A DNA stretch of 64,000 nucleotides from NCBI GenBank assembly GCA_944470555.2, contig OX104128.1:60333257-60397256 (forward strand), given 5' to 3'. Positions 11,657-24,150 of this stretch are shown here, piece by piece; position 1 is the stretch's first letter; every line of letters begins with the position of its first letter. The position numbers and the translations under genes are program-made. The notes beneath the pieces were generated by a model. It saw nothing but the letters and a program-made list of their open reading frames with translations. It searched no databases and had not been told where the DNA came from. This DNA comes from Heterobilharzia americana (lineage: Eukaryota; Platyhelminthes; Trematoda; Strigeidida; Schistosomatidae).

Positions 11657-14600
11657 TTTTATTTATTATTATTATTAGTCCCTTGGGTTCCTAATGGAAC
11701 ATACGGCTTCAGTAGCATGTCTCCAGTGCACTCTGTTCTCTGAAATCTTTTGAACCTGGCTCCACAACCCAGAAGCTCTCACTTCCTCCTCGCACGATCT
11801 CCTCCATGTCACCCTCAGACGTCCAACTCGTCGCTTCCCATGGGGATTCCACTCGAGGGCCTGAAGCGTGATGTCTTCAGCCGGCCTTCTCAGTGCATGC
11901 CCAATCCAATCCATCTCCACTTCCTCCTGCATATTTGTTGGGTGATAGGTTCTTGGTTGGTTCGTTCCCAGAGCTCCTTGTTGCTTATTCTTTCTGGCCA
12001 TCTGATCTGATCTTCAGTAACGAGCCAGCGTAAGCAGTTGTTGATGAATGTCTGTAGTTTATTGGAAATGCCTTTCGTGACGCGCCAAGTCTCTGAACCA
12101 TACAGGAGCACTGACTTGATGTTGGTGTTGAAAATCCGTATCTTGTTCCGCATGCTGAGTGCAGAAGATCTCCACACTGGTTTCAGGTTAATGAACACCT
12201 GTCTTGCTTTTCCGATTCTGACCTTGACGTCCTCGTCTGTGCCTGTGCCGCCTGTAGTTGAAACAGTGCTTCCTAGATAGGTGAAGAAGGTTACTTCCTT
12301 TAAGTTTCTCCCGTTGACGGTGATTGGAGTTTGTTGTTGTTGTTGGTGCGGTATCTTCATCACTTCTGTCTTCTCTATATTCACCTGAAGTCCCGTCTTC
12401 GCTGCCTCTTCTGTCAACTTGTTAGTTTTAGCCTGTAGATCTTCAAGTTTATGTGACATCAGGCACAAGTCATTGGCGAAATCCAAGTCTTCTAGGTTCT
12501 TTTCGCAGTCACTGTATCCCCCTCTTCTCGCTGCCCACTGTTTGCTGCATGATCCAGTCCACCACAATCAGGAATATCATGGGGGATAGTAGGCAACCTT
12601 GTTTCACTCCTGCCTTTACTTCAAAATCATCACTGAGCTTCCCATTGTGAATTACTTGGCATGCGGCATCTTCATATAGTTGTTGAATGAGGCGGATAAA
12701 GGTTTGTGGTACTCCGTAGTAATGAAGCAGTTTCCAAATTACTTCTCGGTCGACGCTGTCAAAGGCCTTCTCAAAGTCGATGAAGTTGAGGTAGAGAGCT
12801 GATTGCCATTCTATGCTCTGTTCTATGATGATGCGTGGAGTGGCGTTGCAATTTGGTCTGCACATGATTTGTACTTCCTGAAACCTGCCTGTTCCAGTCG
12901 TAGTTTTGAATCCAGTGCATCTTTAAGCCTCTCCAGGATGATGCGGCTTAATATTTTGCTTGCTTTGGGTGGACAGGAGAGTGATTCTGCGCCAGTTCTT
13001 GCAAACAGTGAGGTCTCCCTTCTTCGGGAGTTTGACAAGGTAACCCTTCTTCCAATCAATGGGCAGGTACCTTCTCTTCCTTCCACACCTTCTGCAATAG
13101 TGGTGTGGTGTGAGCATGTCTGCTGTTGTCCCTGCGTCTGTTCTCAGTGCTTCTGGTGGGATTCCATCTGGTCCTGCTGCTTTCCCACATTTCAGTAGCT
13201 TTATGGCGTTCAGGACTTCCACTTTTGTTGGAGGATTAATGTTCACTTGTAGTTCAGCTGCTGTAGGTGGTATTTCTGGACGAAGTGCAGATGGTGGTGG
13301 TGGTCGATTCAAGAGCTTCTTGAAGTGGTCGGCCCATCGTTTCCTCTGTTTCTCTTCTTTCGTAATTAAATTTCCGTCATCATCTTTTATTGGTTTCATC
13401 TGCGTTGATCTCTCCCCAGATAGCAACTTGGTTGTTTGATACAATGTTGTCAGGTCTCTCTCTCTCCTACCTGCAGCCTGTTCTGTTTCACTTACAGGTG
13501 TGTCGTGTAAGTGTCTTTTGTCTTTGTATGCACTCTTCTTCACTTCTTTGTCCAGTGTTTTATACATTGTGCTCAGTTTGTATCTGTCGAGATCCATTCA
13601 TTGTTTTCTTTCTTCTTCCTTCCTAGTATGGCTGTGCAGGTTTCTTTCCACATCTCTTTCAAAGACTTCCAGTGTTGTTCCACGCCCAACCCTTCAGGGA
13701 TGTTACTCAATGTCTCCCATTTCGTTCTGATGACTGAAGTGAAGATTTCCTTTGTAGTTTCATCCTTCAGTTCCTGTTCCGAGTGTTGTACTTGAACTGT
13801 GGTCTATCACCAGCTTCCTTGAAGGCTTTTAACTTGATTTGGAAGTTAGGTTCCTTGCACTAGATAGTGGTCTGAACCTACATCTGCTCCTCTTCTTGAC
13901 CATGTGTCAAGTGGGCTAACTGCGTCTCCATTTTCTTGAGATTGAGATAAAGTCGATTTGATTTTTAGTGTGTCCTGATGTCTGATGAAATCCATGTCGC
14001 TTTGTGGATATGCTTGTGCTTGAGCACACTGCCTCACTCCAATCACCAAATCGTTGAATGCACAGAATTCTGCAAACAATTCTCCATTCTCGTTCATCAC
14101 CTCACCGAGTGCTTCTCGACCCATGGTTAGTTCTCTTCCTGTGTTGTCTGCTCCCAGTTTGGCATTCATGTCGCCCATTAGAATTTTGATGCCGCCAACT
14201 GAGACGGGGTCTTGTCCAGTGTTGATTGAAGTTGTCTGTAGAATTCCTCCTTTTTCTCTTCATCTGCATTATTTGTAGGTGCATAGCATAGCATAGTATG
14301 ATTGTGACTTTGCTTCCTTTTGAGTTGAACCTTGCCGTTATGATCCTGGAGGAGGAGATTTGTTCCTACTGCATGAGGGCCTTCGATGCTGTTGGGGACA
14401 TCATGATAGCCACTCCCTGAGTGTGCTCTTGGTTGTCGTGTGGGTGACAACATCGGAGTAGATTATTGATTCTCCAGTTGACAGTTTGGAGAGTCCACTC
14501 CCATTCCATCTGCTTTCGCAAATTCCAAGCACTTCAATGTGATACCTCTTCATCTCGTTTGTAATCTGGGCTGCCTTGCTGAGTTCAAACATCGTGCGGG

Positions 14601-14880
14601 CATTCCATGTCCCCATGTTTACTTTCGCTTTCATCCACGGAGAGAAGACATCTGCCAATTGGCTTCCCGAAGGCTTTCACCAACTGACGTCATTTCGTCT
14701 CTCCGATTCCAGTGAGGAATAATTTTGTTATAATTTTTTATATTTCGTTTGTGCTGTGAAGTTTGTTTAGCGGTTAGATTTGTTTTCCGGGGTAGGGTTG
14801 CTAGCCCTATGCCCAACCTTCCCTCTTTACCCGGTCTTAGGAGGGGCTAGTAACTAGTGAACTAGTTAACCAGGCGAGGT
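11657..14880 (-). mobile_element. RTE-clade LINE family A, near full-length copy 1 (pseudogenised)
   Basis: An almost complete element on the minus strand, about 3.2 kb. The 5' end (about 14880-14770) matches the 5' end of copy 2. The endonuclease region follows: MGDMNAKLG at about 14178 and RRGADVGSDHYLVQGT at about 13860, the latter being the C-terminal SDH motif of APE-type endonucleases. The RT comes next: KCGKAAGPDGIPPEAL, an FEKAFDSVDRE block, and GVKQGCLLSPMIF. The C-terminal FTYLGSTVSTTGG and LLYGSETW blocks run to a 3' tail of ATT repeats. At the catalytic FADD position this copy reads FANDLC. Frames are broken many times. Eight bases, TTGGAAAG, flank both ends (11649-11656 and 14881-14888) and look like a target-site duplication. 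Confidence 0.85.
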
Positions 14881-14888
14881 TTGGAAAG

Positions 14889-15783
14889 AGTTTAAGTAAC
14901 TTGAATTCCGAATTTGTCTATATGTAACTACTCCCAGTTGGACACTATAGAACTAAATGGATATAAACAGGAAAATGTGATGGAATTTCACGAAGCTAAA
15001 TAGGAAATCATTAATCATAGGTTACCTAAGGCGTCAAAGATTGTATGTGGTTGATTATATCTGTAGTACATAGAGGGAGGAGATAAGTACATAATCAAGT
15101 AATTCTCGGTTGTAAATCTTTGCTAACAACTTTTTAAATCTTTTTAGTAGGAAAAGAATTTAACTGTAAATGTAAAACGTAAATTGTTCTTTAAATTTTT
15201 GTATTTTGGCTACAAAGATCAGATCAGGGCGAGCACTTATTAGTTATGTTCCCTAGTATATTGAGGTTAGAAGTTTCCTATCTGTGGACTATCATCGCGT
15301 GATGTTTAGTCTATGGGTTCAAGGCTCAACTTCTTTTTCTTTCTAGCGAATCAGTTGTATCCTAATTTGAATTGTGCAAAAGTTACGGAGTGAATGTAAG
15401 GTGAAACGTATTTTTAAGATAGTACTGGTTATACGTTGGTCGCATCGAATACGTGGACGTTCCTCTAGATTTTGTCTCATTTTAGTTGTACTACTTATTA
15501 TTTGTAAGTAGTTACGGTTTATTCATTAATTTTATATTCAAGTCGTTTGCTTAATGAGCATGTATTTCAGTTTCTCTGCTTGACTTATCCAGGGCAGTAG
15601 TATATTCTAGTCATGACAAAGAAGTGACTCAAAACCATAGATCAAACTTTTATGGTCAACCTTGTTGCATGCAAAGTATCTTATTTTCGTTGTTTCTTTT
15701 CTTTGTAGACCTATGTCCATCTTCAGTTGTAATAGTTCGACAGACAGCAGCAACTTAAATGGTTTCCTTTCAACTCACTGTTT

Positions 15784-15785
<2 letters not shown>
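14889..15785. other. AT-rich intergenic DNA, nothing recognised
   Basis: No coding or repeat signal recognised between the LINE and the AT microsatellite. Confidence 0.4.

Positions 15786-15860
<75 letters not shown>
15786..15860. repeat. (AT)n microsatellite, about 75 bp
   Basis: An uninterrupted alternating A/T tract of roughly 37 units. It should be length-polymorphic and is prone to assembly error. Confidence 0.97.
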
Positions 15861-15863
<3 letters not shown>

Positions 15864-17469
15864 TTCTGGATGCATATCTTTTGATGCTCACTTTATAAGT
15901 ATAGTGCCAATCAGACATTTTGAGTTTTAATCTGGTTTGTCACTTTTGTTTAAAAATAATTAAAGCTTGCTAGAACTATCCGTCTGTTCTTGTTTTTTTA
16001 CTGTTGTGGGCTTAGTATTTTTCATTTTCAGCTAGTAGAAATACCATTGCATGGTGACTTATCTGAAGCCTAAGATGTCAGTCGTTATTGAATTCAAATT
16101 CAGTAGCTTAAACAATGATGCTTCGTATCAGGAATTCAGGATTATATGTTCTGTTTAGTTGGGTTTTTGTTTGCCTAGGGACCCCTTAAAGGGTACGAGG
16201 GTTTTTGTAAAGTTCTTCATTTTGGTGTCTGAAGTGACCGAGTGGAATGGACTTACAGAATAATACGAAATACGAGGACACTACTAACACATAGAGATAT
16301 TTAGACTGGATCCGAATGGTGGCTGTTCTCCCTCAAACCTTCACTGAGCCATGAAAATCAGAAGACAAAAATCTATCTGGGATTGTAAGGAAGACAACTT
16401 TGTTTGACAAAAAGATACAGTTTTTCTTCGGAAAATAAAGCCACTATGTCGGAAGTTGGGTCCTTATTTTCATTGATCAGCTAATGGACAAAATTGCTCA
16501 TTAAGGTAGTTCCCTGCCCACACAGTAACATGAAAATAAGGTTGAAATCTGAAACTTCTACCTTGGCAGCTGATGATTTAAAATGCTGGTTTCGATTTAG
16601 ACGTCTTCCTAGTAGTGTCTCCTCACAGTTCACGTTTTATTTTGTGGGTAACCCAACCATATTCAAACAATATAATGTATTTATGCACAACTAGAAGACT
16701 TTCTATCAACCTCTATTATAACAGGTTATTGTTTAAAAGGAGACAACAGTTGTATCTACAGGTATTTCTTACTAGCTTTCAATTATAAGGTGAATATAAA
16801 ACGACTGCTAACCATACTTCAATTGATCGGTAACCCAAGAGGGGATATCCTTTAAGAGGTATGAAAGTCTGTTTTTTACTTACCTTTGGTGGAGCGGTGG
16901 GTCATTGACCTATGGAATACAACGGGCACATCGCGGGGAGTCAGGTGGCCCTCACACTTACTAGAGGCATGACTCATTGCCTATTACACAAGGTTACTGG
17001 GTGGCTTTCCAATTTGCTTGCTTGGTTGGGGAACACCTAGCTCACACTACAAGGTTCTTCGCTGACGTATGTTATTGAATATGGAAATGTACTTGTTATC
17101 TTTGCATCTCACTGGTTTCTTTTCAAAAGGCTGTTTTGCTCTACTTGCTGTCATTTAGAGAACTGATAAAAAGTAGTTACATGATTTGTAACCACTTTAT
17201 GATATTCAGAGTGCATTGATAAGACCAACGAATGATACTAATTTCTGTAGTTTCCAGCTATTTTTGATGGTTAGTAGTATGTATGATACATTCTTAAATG
17301 CATTAATGGTGCCAAAAAGAATCCGCATATTGTGACGTGAACATTTCAGTTTTAATTAAAATAACGTAGGAATTGGATAGTATCATTTCAGGTAAGCGTT
17401 AGTCACTGAGACACTGGACGGAACAGCTGTCTAGTACATCCAAATTTTCATTGGTTTTCCGAATGGTGT
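15861..17469. other. Intergenic DNA, nothing recognised
   Basis: No exon or RNA gene seen. About 16860-17060 has higher GC and a repeat-like look but could not be matched to anything else in the window. Confidence 0.35.
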
Positions 17470-18860
17470 CAGTCGGTGATAGATATTACCATGAAGTCAA
17501 TGAATCTTCACAAACCTCCGAACTGTAATCCTCCATCTGAGGTAGGTAGTGGTCTGGCGTGTGTAACGTCTTGAAGCCATTTCAGTCTCTGAGGGTTCAC
17601 AACCTCATCGACTGACTTACCTATCTTGATTAGTACTTTTCTCTTAGTCTTGAAATCGCTCACTTGGAGATTCCAACGTACAGGAGAAATGCTACGAAGA
17701 CAACTACGATCAAAACCGTGTAATCGCTTCATGTCTTTTACTTTTAATGGTCATGTCTCAGTTGTGTAACGGGACATAACTGACTGCAGCACACTGTGCT
17801 CTTCCTTTGATTTATGGTCGGATATCCCGCCGGTCGGCACCACAGATGACACAAGTTAGCAAATGCCAAACGGGCTTTTCCATATCCGAGCTGAGATTTC
17901 GTCACTAACCAGCCAGTTTGGGCTAATGCAACTCCCCGAGTAAGTGTAGTGGTCGGCGCCTAGTTGAATTAGAGCAGTCTTGGAGCATCATCTAACATTT
18001 GACAGGTGCAAAACCCAAGCCTGACATTCTCGTATTTCTGTTTATCGCGTTCACAGGACGCTGCCTACATTTTTGTTGGCATCTTCACTTGGTAGGACAA
18101 TATCGTCTACATACTTCAAGTCAACCAGATCAATCGTTGTGAAGTCATATGTACCCAAGGTTATGTCCATTAGTAAGTCTATGGTGAAGTTATATAGGAA
18201 CGGTGACAACGGGCGTTCTTGGATGACCACTAGTTTTCGACATTTGTAATGACAACTTTTCATAAGGCCTTATACTGCTGCGTAATTTCGAGCATAGAGG
18301 TTTGGTAGGCATTACATACGTGCTGGGTACTCCCTTCCCAGTCAGGCAGCCACAACACATGGTCAACATAGATAGCACCTTCATGTCGAGAAATATATCA
18401 AGTGTCGACCGTTGGCTGGTAGATAGGCCTATTTTCCAGAATCTGTCGGAGGGTGAAAACATGATCTATGCACCATCGAGCAAGTTTGAAACCTACCTAG
18501 TTTTCTCTAGTTTGCTGTCCTCAGGCTCCAGTTAAGCCCTTGGTAGCTGTGGATTCTAGGATATTGGGCATAATATTAGTCAAACTGGTTCCCCTTTGGT
18601 TGCCACTAGAAGGCTTTCCCCCTTCTTATAGACTGGGACGATCAGTGAAGTAGATGGTGTGATGGTATAAATCACCTAGTACCTCCATCACTTTAGGCAG
18701 CACTTTACTACCTTAATCCTTTGAAAATTCAGATGGTGAACTGTCAGATCCTGCTGCTTCGTATCATTTAGGATTTGAAAAAGCCTTTTCAATTTTGGTT
18801 TAGTTAGACCATACTTTACTAGTTTCATTACTCTTTCAGAAAGTGTATCTATCAATTGAG
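17470..18860 (-). mobile_element. RTE family B fragment with RT core
   Basis: On the minus strand, RT blocks run from about 18830 (linker and fingers) through PLSPFLYNFTIDLLMDI and DLVDLKYVDDIVLPSEDA (about 18260-18060), which contains the YVDD catalytic motif. The C-terminal blocks DRSCLRSI and GKSVDEVVNPQRLKWL follow (17732-17510). The frame is interrupted by stops between blocks. It is the only family B copy here in which the RT YxDD box can be read. Confidence 0.68.
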
Positions 18861-20399
18861 GAAAGTATAAATGTAAAGCGCTAGCAACAAAATGAGTAGT
18901 TCACTACGCACTTAGAGATATGGTCTGATTGGTAGCAATGGAACATGACTCACGTGCACTAAAGGTAAATATGACTTCCTCAGTAGTAGCTAGGAAGGCA
19001 CGCTTGTATGGGAAAATTGGAGAGAAACAGTTCACCCTTACCTATATTTCCTTTACTAAAGTTTCAAGGAGCGGCGAACGTGGCTAGTTCACCAAGTTTT
19101 ATATTTGTAGTGTATCTCCATCAATTATCTCTTAACTGGGGTTCTCGAAATGATAAAAATCAATGATTGGATACTCTCAGTGACATTGCTCATAATCGGT
19201 CATACTCACACATATATGTACACATTTTGTTACCTTCGATACTTCATTTAGCTTCATATGTTTATCTACTCTCTTCTTATGTTCTTTTCTCAGGTTTGAT
19301 ATCTTTCTTTTTCTTTCCGCGTCTTTGGTTGCTGGTATAAAGTGGAACAGCTTGAATTTCTTCGCTTTTGTACCAGGTCCTGTTGTCACTTATCAGATGA
19401 TAGTAATCAATTAATAACTGATATGTTTAAATCTAATGTACTGAAGATGAGTGAGTAGATTTTTATTCAGAACTTGAACTCTTATGAATAGAAAATATGT
19501 CCTGACTAAGTTCTCTTTGAAAAAAAATATCCGATGACAGTTGATCAAGTGAAAACAAGCTGAATTCAATTCTACATTACGAAAACTTAACAGAGATCTG
19601 ATTACTTCTGACAGTAGATTTGCTTTATTCTGTTCTAATTTGTTTATCTCTATCAATTTTGCAAAAGTAACTGGCAAGACATTTGAAATGTATGATGATA
19701 CTGACCTTTAAAATGCATGCATTAAAACAATGATAATAATATAAAGAAGAAATGAAGATATTGACATTTCAACAGGAATGAAATAATGACAGGCATATAC
19801 TGATAACACTTTTATCAAGATGAAACAAAATTTTGTCAATATCATTTAGTGGTAATTTAATTCATTTATTGAAAATTCATGAGGTAAATTTTTGTCAAAT
19901 AATGGATTTGAAATTATTTTTAATTATAAATCTTTACACCGATTGAACAAAGTGAAATTGGAAGTTGATCAGCTATTGGTATTATTTTGTCTATTAGGTA
20001 GTATAAGATACAAATACTCAGTTGAACAGAAGGTCATTATTACATCAAATCTGACTGCTATCAATGTTCTTATTCTTGATCTTGTAATCGTCACCCTCAT
20101 GTCAGTAATAGAGTCTACATATGGAATAATCCTAGTCTTACTTCTTGTCTGTTGCCTGAAGGACTCGATAATAAAAACTCGAGCAAATGACTCATATTCC
20201 AGACATGCACGACGGTGTTTCGATCTAATTTGGCCCCTTTCGACAGGTTATGGAGAATAAGCATACTTACCGGCGGTTGATACTTGCTGTATTTCATCGC
20301 CTAAAGGTGGCATTCCACTCTGTCGACTTTGAAGTGTTCTGACTGTCTGGATGTGAATGGAGTACCGAGCAGGTAAATAGCGCTAATCAAAGCTGTCTA
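18861..20399. other. AT-rich intergenic DNA, nothing recognised
   Basis: Short open frames here (19177-19389 and 19411-19677 on -, 19892-20260 on +) show no domain, no codon bias I can see and no splice context. I treat the stretch as non-coding. Confidence 0.4.
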
Positions 20400-21110
20400 C
20401 TTGAAATCACTCAGGCATGTAAGGGCTTATGGAGAGTTGTCATGTGGACAGATGCAACAACTAATGGTGTCCTCCAGGGATGTCCATTGTCAACGTTCCT
20501 ATTTACTTTCGTTATGGATGTATAAATGGATATATTTTAGGTACCTCTGAATTCACATCTACTGGTCTACACACTGGATGGACTGTGGTTGATTTGGAGT
20601 ACATAGATGACATTGTCTTGTTAAGCGAAGGCTGACAAAATTCAGTCTCCAAAACATGTTAGGCCGAAATCTGATTATGTTTGGCATGCATTTTGCACTG
20701 ATTAACTGTAAGATGATGGATCAAGATTGATCTGTAGCTACTCCTAGTTTAAGGATAGAGAACAAAGTGGCACCAATCGATGAAATATCTGACTGTTGGT
20801 TTGAGCCATGTGGGGGAGATGTAGACTACCTGGCTGGAACATCTTAGACGACGGGAATCAGTGTTTGAAGACTTCTGGTGAAATGGCTGGAAATCGGTCA
20901 CAATGGCGGAGATTCGTTCACTCGTTGATGTCTCTAAAGCTTAAATATTTTCATTAACCTTGATTTTCAAATTTCTTTTCCTCTTATGTACCTTTGTCTA
21001 CTTTGATATAAGTTTTTTCTATCCACTTGCTATTTGCATGGTACTGTGTAGTGTGTAGCAACTTGGACCGATGCACTTTTGTTTGCGAGGTTCTACGTTG
21101 GTATTGTCTA
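20400..21110 (+). mobile_element. RTE family B relic, RT palm plus 3' tail
   Basis: A decayed RT palm reads GVLQGCPLSTFLFTFVMD near 20465-20520 and DDIVLL near 20605. The sequence then jumps to the family B 3' tail from about 20740. An internal deletion therefore joins the RT to the tail. Confidence 0.6.
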
Positions 21111-21224
21111 TCTGGCAGTCGTAATTAGAAACGTCTGTAAAGTATCTTTTGCCTAAATATACTTAGAAAACAATGTTTTCAGTGAAGAAGTATTTTTTGA
21201 ACAATTGTTCTGATTTCAAGTTGG

Positions 21225-21330
21225 TATTCATCATAGACTGACACTAATTGGGGGAACATTGGAAACCTGTATGCACTGGGTAGCTGTTTCGTCCCACTTA
21301 TATGGGACTCCTTAGTATGATGAATACTGA
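21225..21330 (-). repeat. Family III SINE, ribozyme-end fragment
   Basis: The antisense 3' end of the family III SINE: a block near CATCATAGACTGACA, then GCTGTTTCGTCCCACT and GGGACTCCTTAG. Read on -, the ribozyme core is CTAAGGA instead of CTGAGGA, so it is dead. Confidence 0.65.
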
Positions 21331-21339
21331 CTTAAAATA

Positions 21340-21695
21340 AATAAATCCCCTCAAACCCTCAAATTGAATTAATCTAATGGTCACTGGTGACTAGTTTCGA
21401 GAGCTGGTTCCTGAAGTTCGAATGACAAGTCGTGACGGTTGGGGTGAACCTGGTGGCCATGAGGAAAAATACTCAATGATGACTGACAAGCTGGAAATAT
21501 TAACGATTGGACTCCGATGAAATGAATCAATGATAAGGTGGTGGGTTCCACCTTTTGGGGGGTGGGGCGGGTTCATGGGTGCGGACTGCTGAGGAGTCCC
21601 CTACAAGTGGGACGAAACAGCTATCCAGTGCTTTCAGCTTTCCAATATTTCTGATGTCAGTCCATGATAAATATGAACTTGAAACCACTATATCC
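21340..21695 (+). repeat. Family III SINE, near full-length copy with hammerhead
   Basis: This copy matches the order seen in the copies at 50580 (+), 53020 (-) and 23480 (-). The left block has GACTAGTTTCGAGAG and AAGTCGTGAC; a middle part is tRNA-like in other copies but degraded here; the 3' end carries a hammerhead motif at 21583-21632. It ends with the block TGATGTCAGTCCATGAT followed by AACTTGAAA. Confidence 0.7.
21583..21632 (+). ncRNA. Hammerhead ribozyme motif (type I, best-preserved core)
   Basis: The conserved core is intact: CTGAGGA at 21589-21595, stem II GTCCC/GGGAC with an 8-nt loop, and GAAA at 21614-21617. A very short stem III follows, then the cleavage triplet ATC ending at 21625. 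Stem I pairs GGACTG (21583-21588) with CAGTGC (21626-21631), with one G-G mismatch. Compared with sister copies, stem III has lost one pair (AC/GT has become AC/AT). Schistosome Sm-alpha hammerheads have the same type I layout. Activity is untested. Confidence 0.7.
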
Positions 21696-22434
21696 TGCAA
21701 ACTCCTACCCCCAAATTAGGTGTTTTAATTGTTCATTACTGATGTGTTGAGTATTCATAGATATCGATTCAACTAAGGCATTCAAATTGCTCAGACTACC
21801 TGTATTCTAAACAGTTGTTTCAAGATTCAGATCTTGAATTAGAGACCAATTATTCCTTTAAAATATTTACAGTCAAATGCAGATGAGGATAGGTTAACAA
21901 TTATATTTGTTCCTTAAAAACAACTGACACCTAATTGAATGTATTTTCCCAAAGTTTAACTAATGGCGTGCCTTTTTTTTGCAATCAATATTGAAGTGAA
22001 AACCAATTTATATGTTTGAAATGCTGGTAATTACCGATTTGTTTCAGTATATATTATTAGAGAGATAAGAATGACAATACATCTAAGGTTTCTTGTAGAT
22101 ATTAAATTGAATAGTGGATTACTGCGTGGGGACATAGTTTGTCATGATTTCTTGAGAAATTCAGTGGTTTTAAGATGGCCCAAAGCTATGTGGTTACTAG
22201 CATTTACTTGAGGTTTTTGCCGACATCTTAAGTCTTGCAAAGAAAATTCTATTCAAAGCTATTGAGATAATCATTTTATAAATTGCTTATATTTAGTTGT
22301 CGCTGTTTTTTTCTACGTTATTCTTTACTACCGGCTATATAACTGGAAAACTGTTTTTAAGTTACAATTGGTAACTACTTCCAATTATCTCAGATAAAGG
22401 CTATCAGTTCAAAGTAAGTCGATATTTGACTGAC

Positions 22435-22810
22435 AAAATCAACGTAGAACCTCCCACATAGGTGTATCAACTCAAGTTGTAACACTTCACAGAAGTACAC
22501 AAAGAATAGGTGGATAGAAAAGGGGTGACATCATAGTCGACAAAGTTGTGTGAGACAATAAACAATCTGAAGATAACAGTTAGTGTGAATATTCAAGCTT
22601 AAGAAGATGTTGTGAAATGAATACATCTAAGCCAGTGTGACTAGTTCCCAGCCATGTCAGCAACAGTCGTCAACCACTAATCCCCATCATCTCGGGGACC
22701 ATAACCAGGTAGTCTACGCCTGCGCACACGACTCAGACCAACAGTTAGGGACTTCATTGACCGGTGCCACATCTTGGTGTAGCCATTTTGGACTCTTTTC
22801 TATCTTAATC
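22435..22810 (-). repeat. 3' tail fragment of RTE family B
   Basis: Antisense family B 3' end, co-linear with 4950-5350 and 44230-44530. It contains the block ACTTTGTC(A/G)ACTATGATGTCACC and, upstream of it on -, the end of the ORF region. Confidence 0.55.
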
Positions 22811-22909
22811 CAGCTCCCTTTAGCATATCCAGATATAGTGTTACTTACTGGATGACGTTTCGAGCAGAATTGACTGCCCATGTTCATATATCAAAGGTCA
22901 TTCATTTCT

Positions 22910-23478
22910 TTATTTTAATGCTAGTAAAAATTCTTAGATATCTCCAATGTCTGATGAATCATTCCTTTTACATGCGCGTTAGATGTTGATCCAATGAATA
23001 AAGATTCTGTGACCAATCTCTCCTTCCACCTATCTATATTCGATTTTAGAATGATCACCCTATCCCACCCCATACAGTGTGATAGTAGGTCAGTGCATAC
23101 AACTGATAGCCGAGTTTTTCTCCACATTGCTTGACTTAGCAGGTTCTACTATTGTATGTTTCGCTAAATTGTTGTGCTTTGTTATTCATCCTGGTACTAA
23201 TTGGCTTCTTTGACCTATATGCTTGACTTCACAATCATTTGATGGATTAGGTTATTTTGTTTAGTCAATGCTACTGGATCTTATAGCCTTCAAAGTTCCT
23301 CTGAGTCAGTCTGTGGGTTTAAATACCACCCTAATCCCAGCATTGTTACGAATTCTACGTAAAATTTCCGATGTGTTTTCTCGATACTCCAATATTACAC
23401 AGGATTTGAATTCCCTCTTAAGCATGTAGCAATTACCACTTATATTATCGTTCCTTCGCTTATTAGTCCTTATAAACG
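22910..23478 (-). mobile_element. Penelope-like element relic, GIY-YIG region
   Basis: On -, a piece (about 23450-23306) reads CYMLKREFKSCVILEYRENTSEILRRI then GIRVVFKPTDSLR, typical of the segment just before the nuclease in PLEs. It is followed in broken frames by DCEVKHIGQ (compare C..C.YIGQT), an ITKHNNLAKH segment (the R..EH motif) and ESLFIGSTSNAHVK to about 22921. No RT core is present. It is separated from more PLE sequence at 24010-24150 by inserted SINEs. Confidence 0.65.
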
Positions 23479-23479
23479 T

Positions 23480-23845
23480 CCTAATAAATCCCAAGTTGGT
23501 ATTCATCATGGACTGACATAAGTTGGGAGAACCTGGGAGCACTGAAGAGCTGTTTCGTCCCACTCGCATGGGACTCCTCAGTAGTCTGAACACATGACCC
23601 CATCCCGTTTCCTGGGGAATCGAACTCATCACCTTCAGGTTCTGTTGCCAGCACATTTCCATTGACCCACTCCATCGGAATCAAGTGCCCCATATTTCCA
23701 ACTTCTGCCAGTTCACCACATAGGGCCACCATCACCACCCAATGTCATCGTTGAGTATTTGTCCTCACGGTCACTAGGTTTACCCCACCGCTCACGACTT
23801 CTCATTCGAACTTCAGGAATCATCTCTCGAAACTAGTCATCAATG
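23480..23845 (-). repeat. Family III SINE, near full-length copy
   Basis: A complete-looking antisense copy. The 3' (ribozyme) end lies at 23490-23590, the tRNA-like middle at about 23610-23680 (GATTCGA and GGTTCTGTTGCCA on +), and the 5' block to about 23845. It inserted next to the PLE relic. Confidence 0.7.
23539..23591 (-). ncRNA. Hammerhead ribozyme motif, core intact but stems weakened
   Basis: Read on -, CTGAGGA (23581-23575), stem II GTCCC/GGGAC closing an 8-nt loop, and GAAA (23556-23553) are all intact. The expected GTC triplet reads CTT. Stem III cannot close beyond one pair, and the stem I strand reads GACTA against CAGTG, so the junction pair is lost. It is probably slow or inactive, although no core base is missing. 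Confidence 0.55.
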
Positions 23846-23894
23846 AGCACTAGATCAATTGAATGTGGGGTTTTGTGGTGATTTAGTGAATTTA

Positions 23895-24150
23895 TAAACT
23901 GGTAATCATCATGGACTGACATCTGTTGGAGAGACATTGGAAACCTGAAAGGACTGGGTAACTGTTTCGTTCTGGTATGGGTCTCCTGGGCAGTGCATAC
24001 CCATGACCCGACACACCCTTAAATGAAGTTTTAAAAAGTTAAGACGTAGTGTATCTTTGATGTGTTTCAGTTCATTACTTAGCTTTTCTAATTTACCAGT
24101 CAAACGTTTAGCCCGATTATGTTGTCATGTTATCAAGCTCACCTAAAGAG
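23895..24150 (-). repeat. Family III SINE fragment and adjoining PLE remnant
   Basis: 23895-24005 is an antisense ribozyme-end fragment in which the core reads CCCAGGA and is broken. From 24010 to about 24130 the minus strand reads LEKLSNELKHIKDTLRLN. This looks like the PLE segment upstream of the 22910-23478 piece, so the SINEs probably split one older PLE. Confidence 0.5.

Noticed and set aside
15662..15898. ORF across the AT microsatellite (Tyr-Ile repeats)
   Set aside because: The frame exists only because alternating AT has no stop in this phase.
19892..20260. 122-codon + frame as a membrane protein
   Set aside because: No recognisable motif, no splice context, and the sequence composition is that of the surrounding AT-rich DNA.
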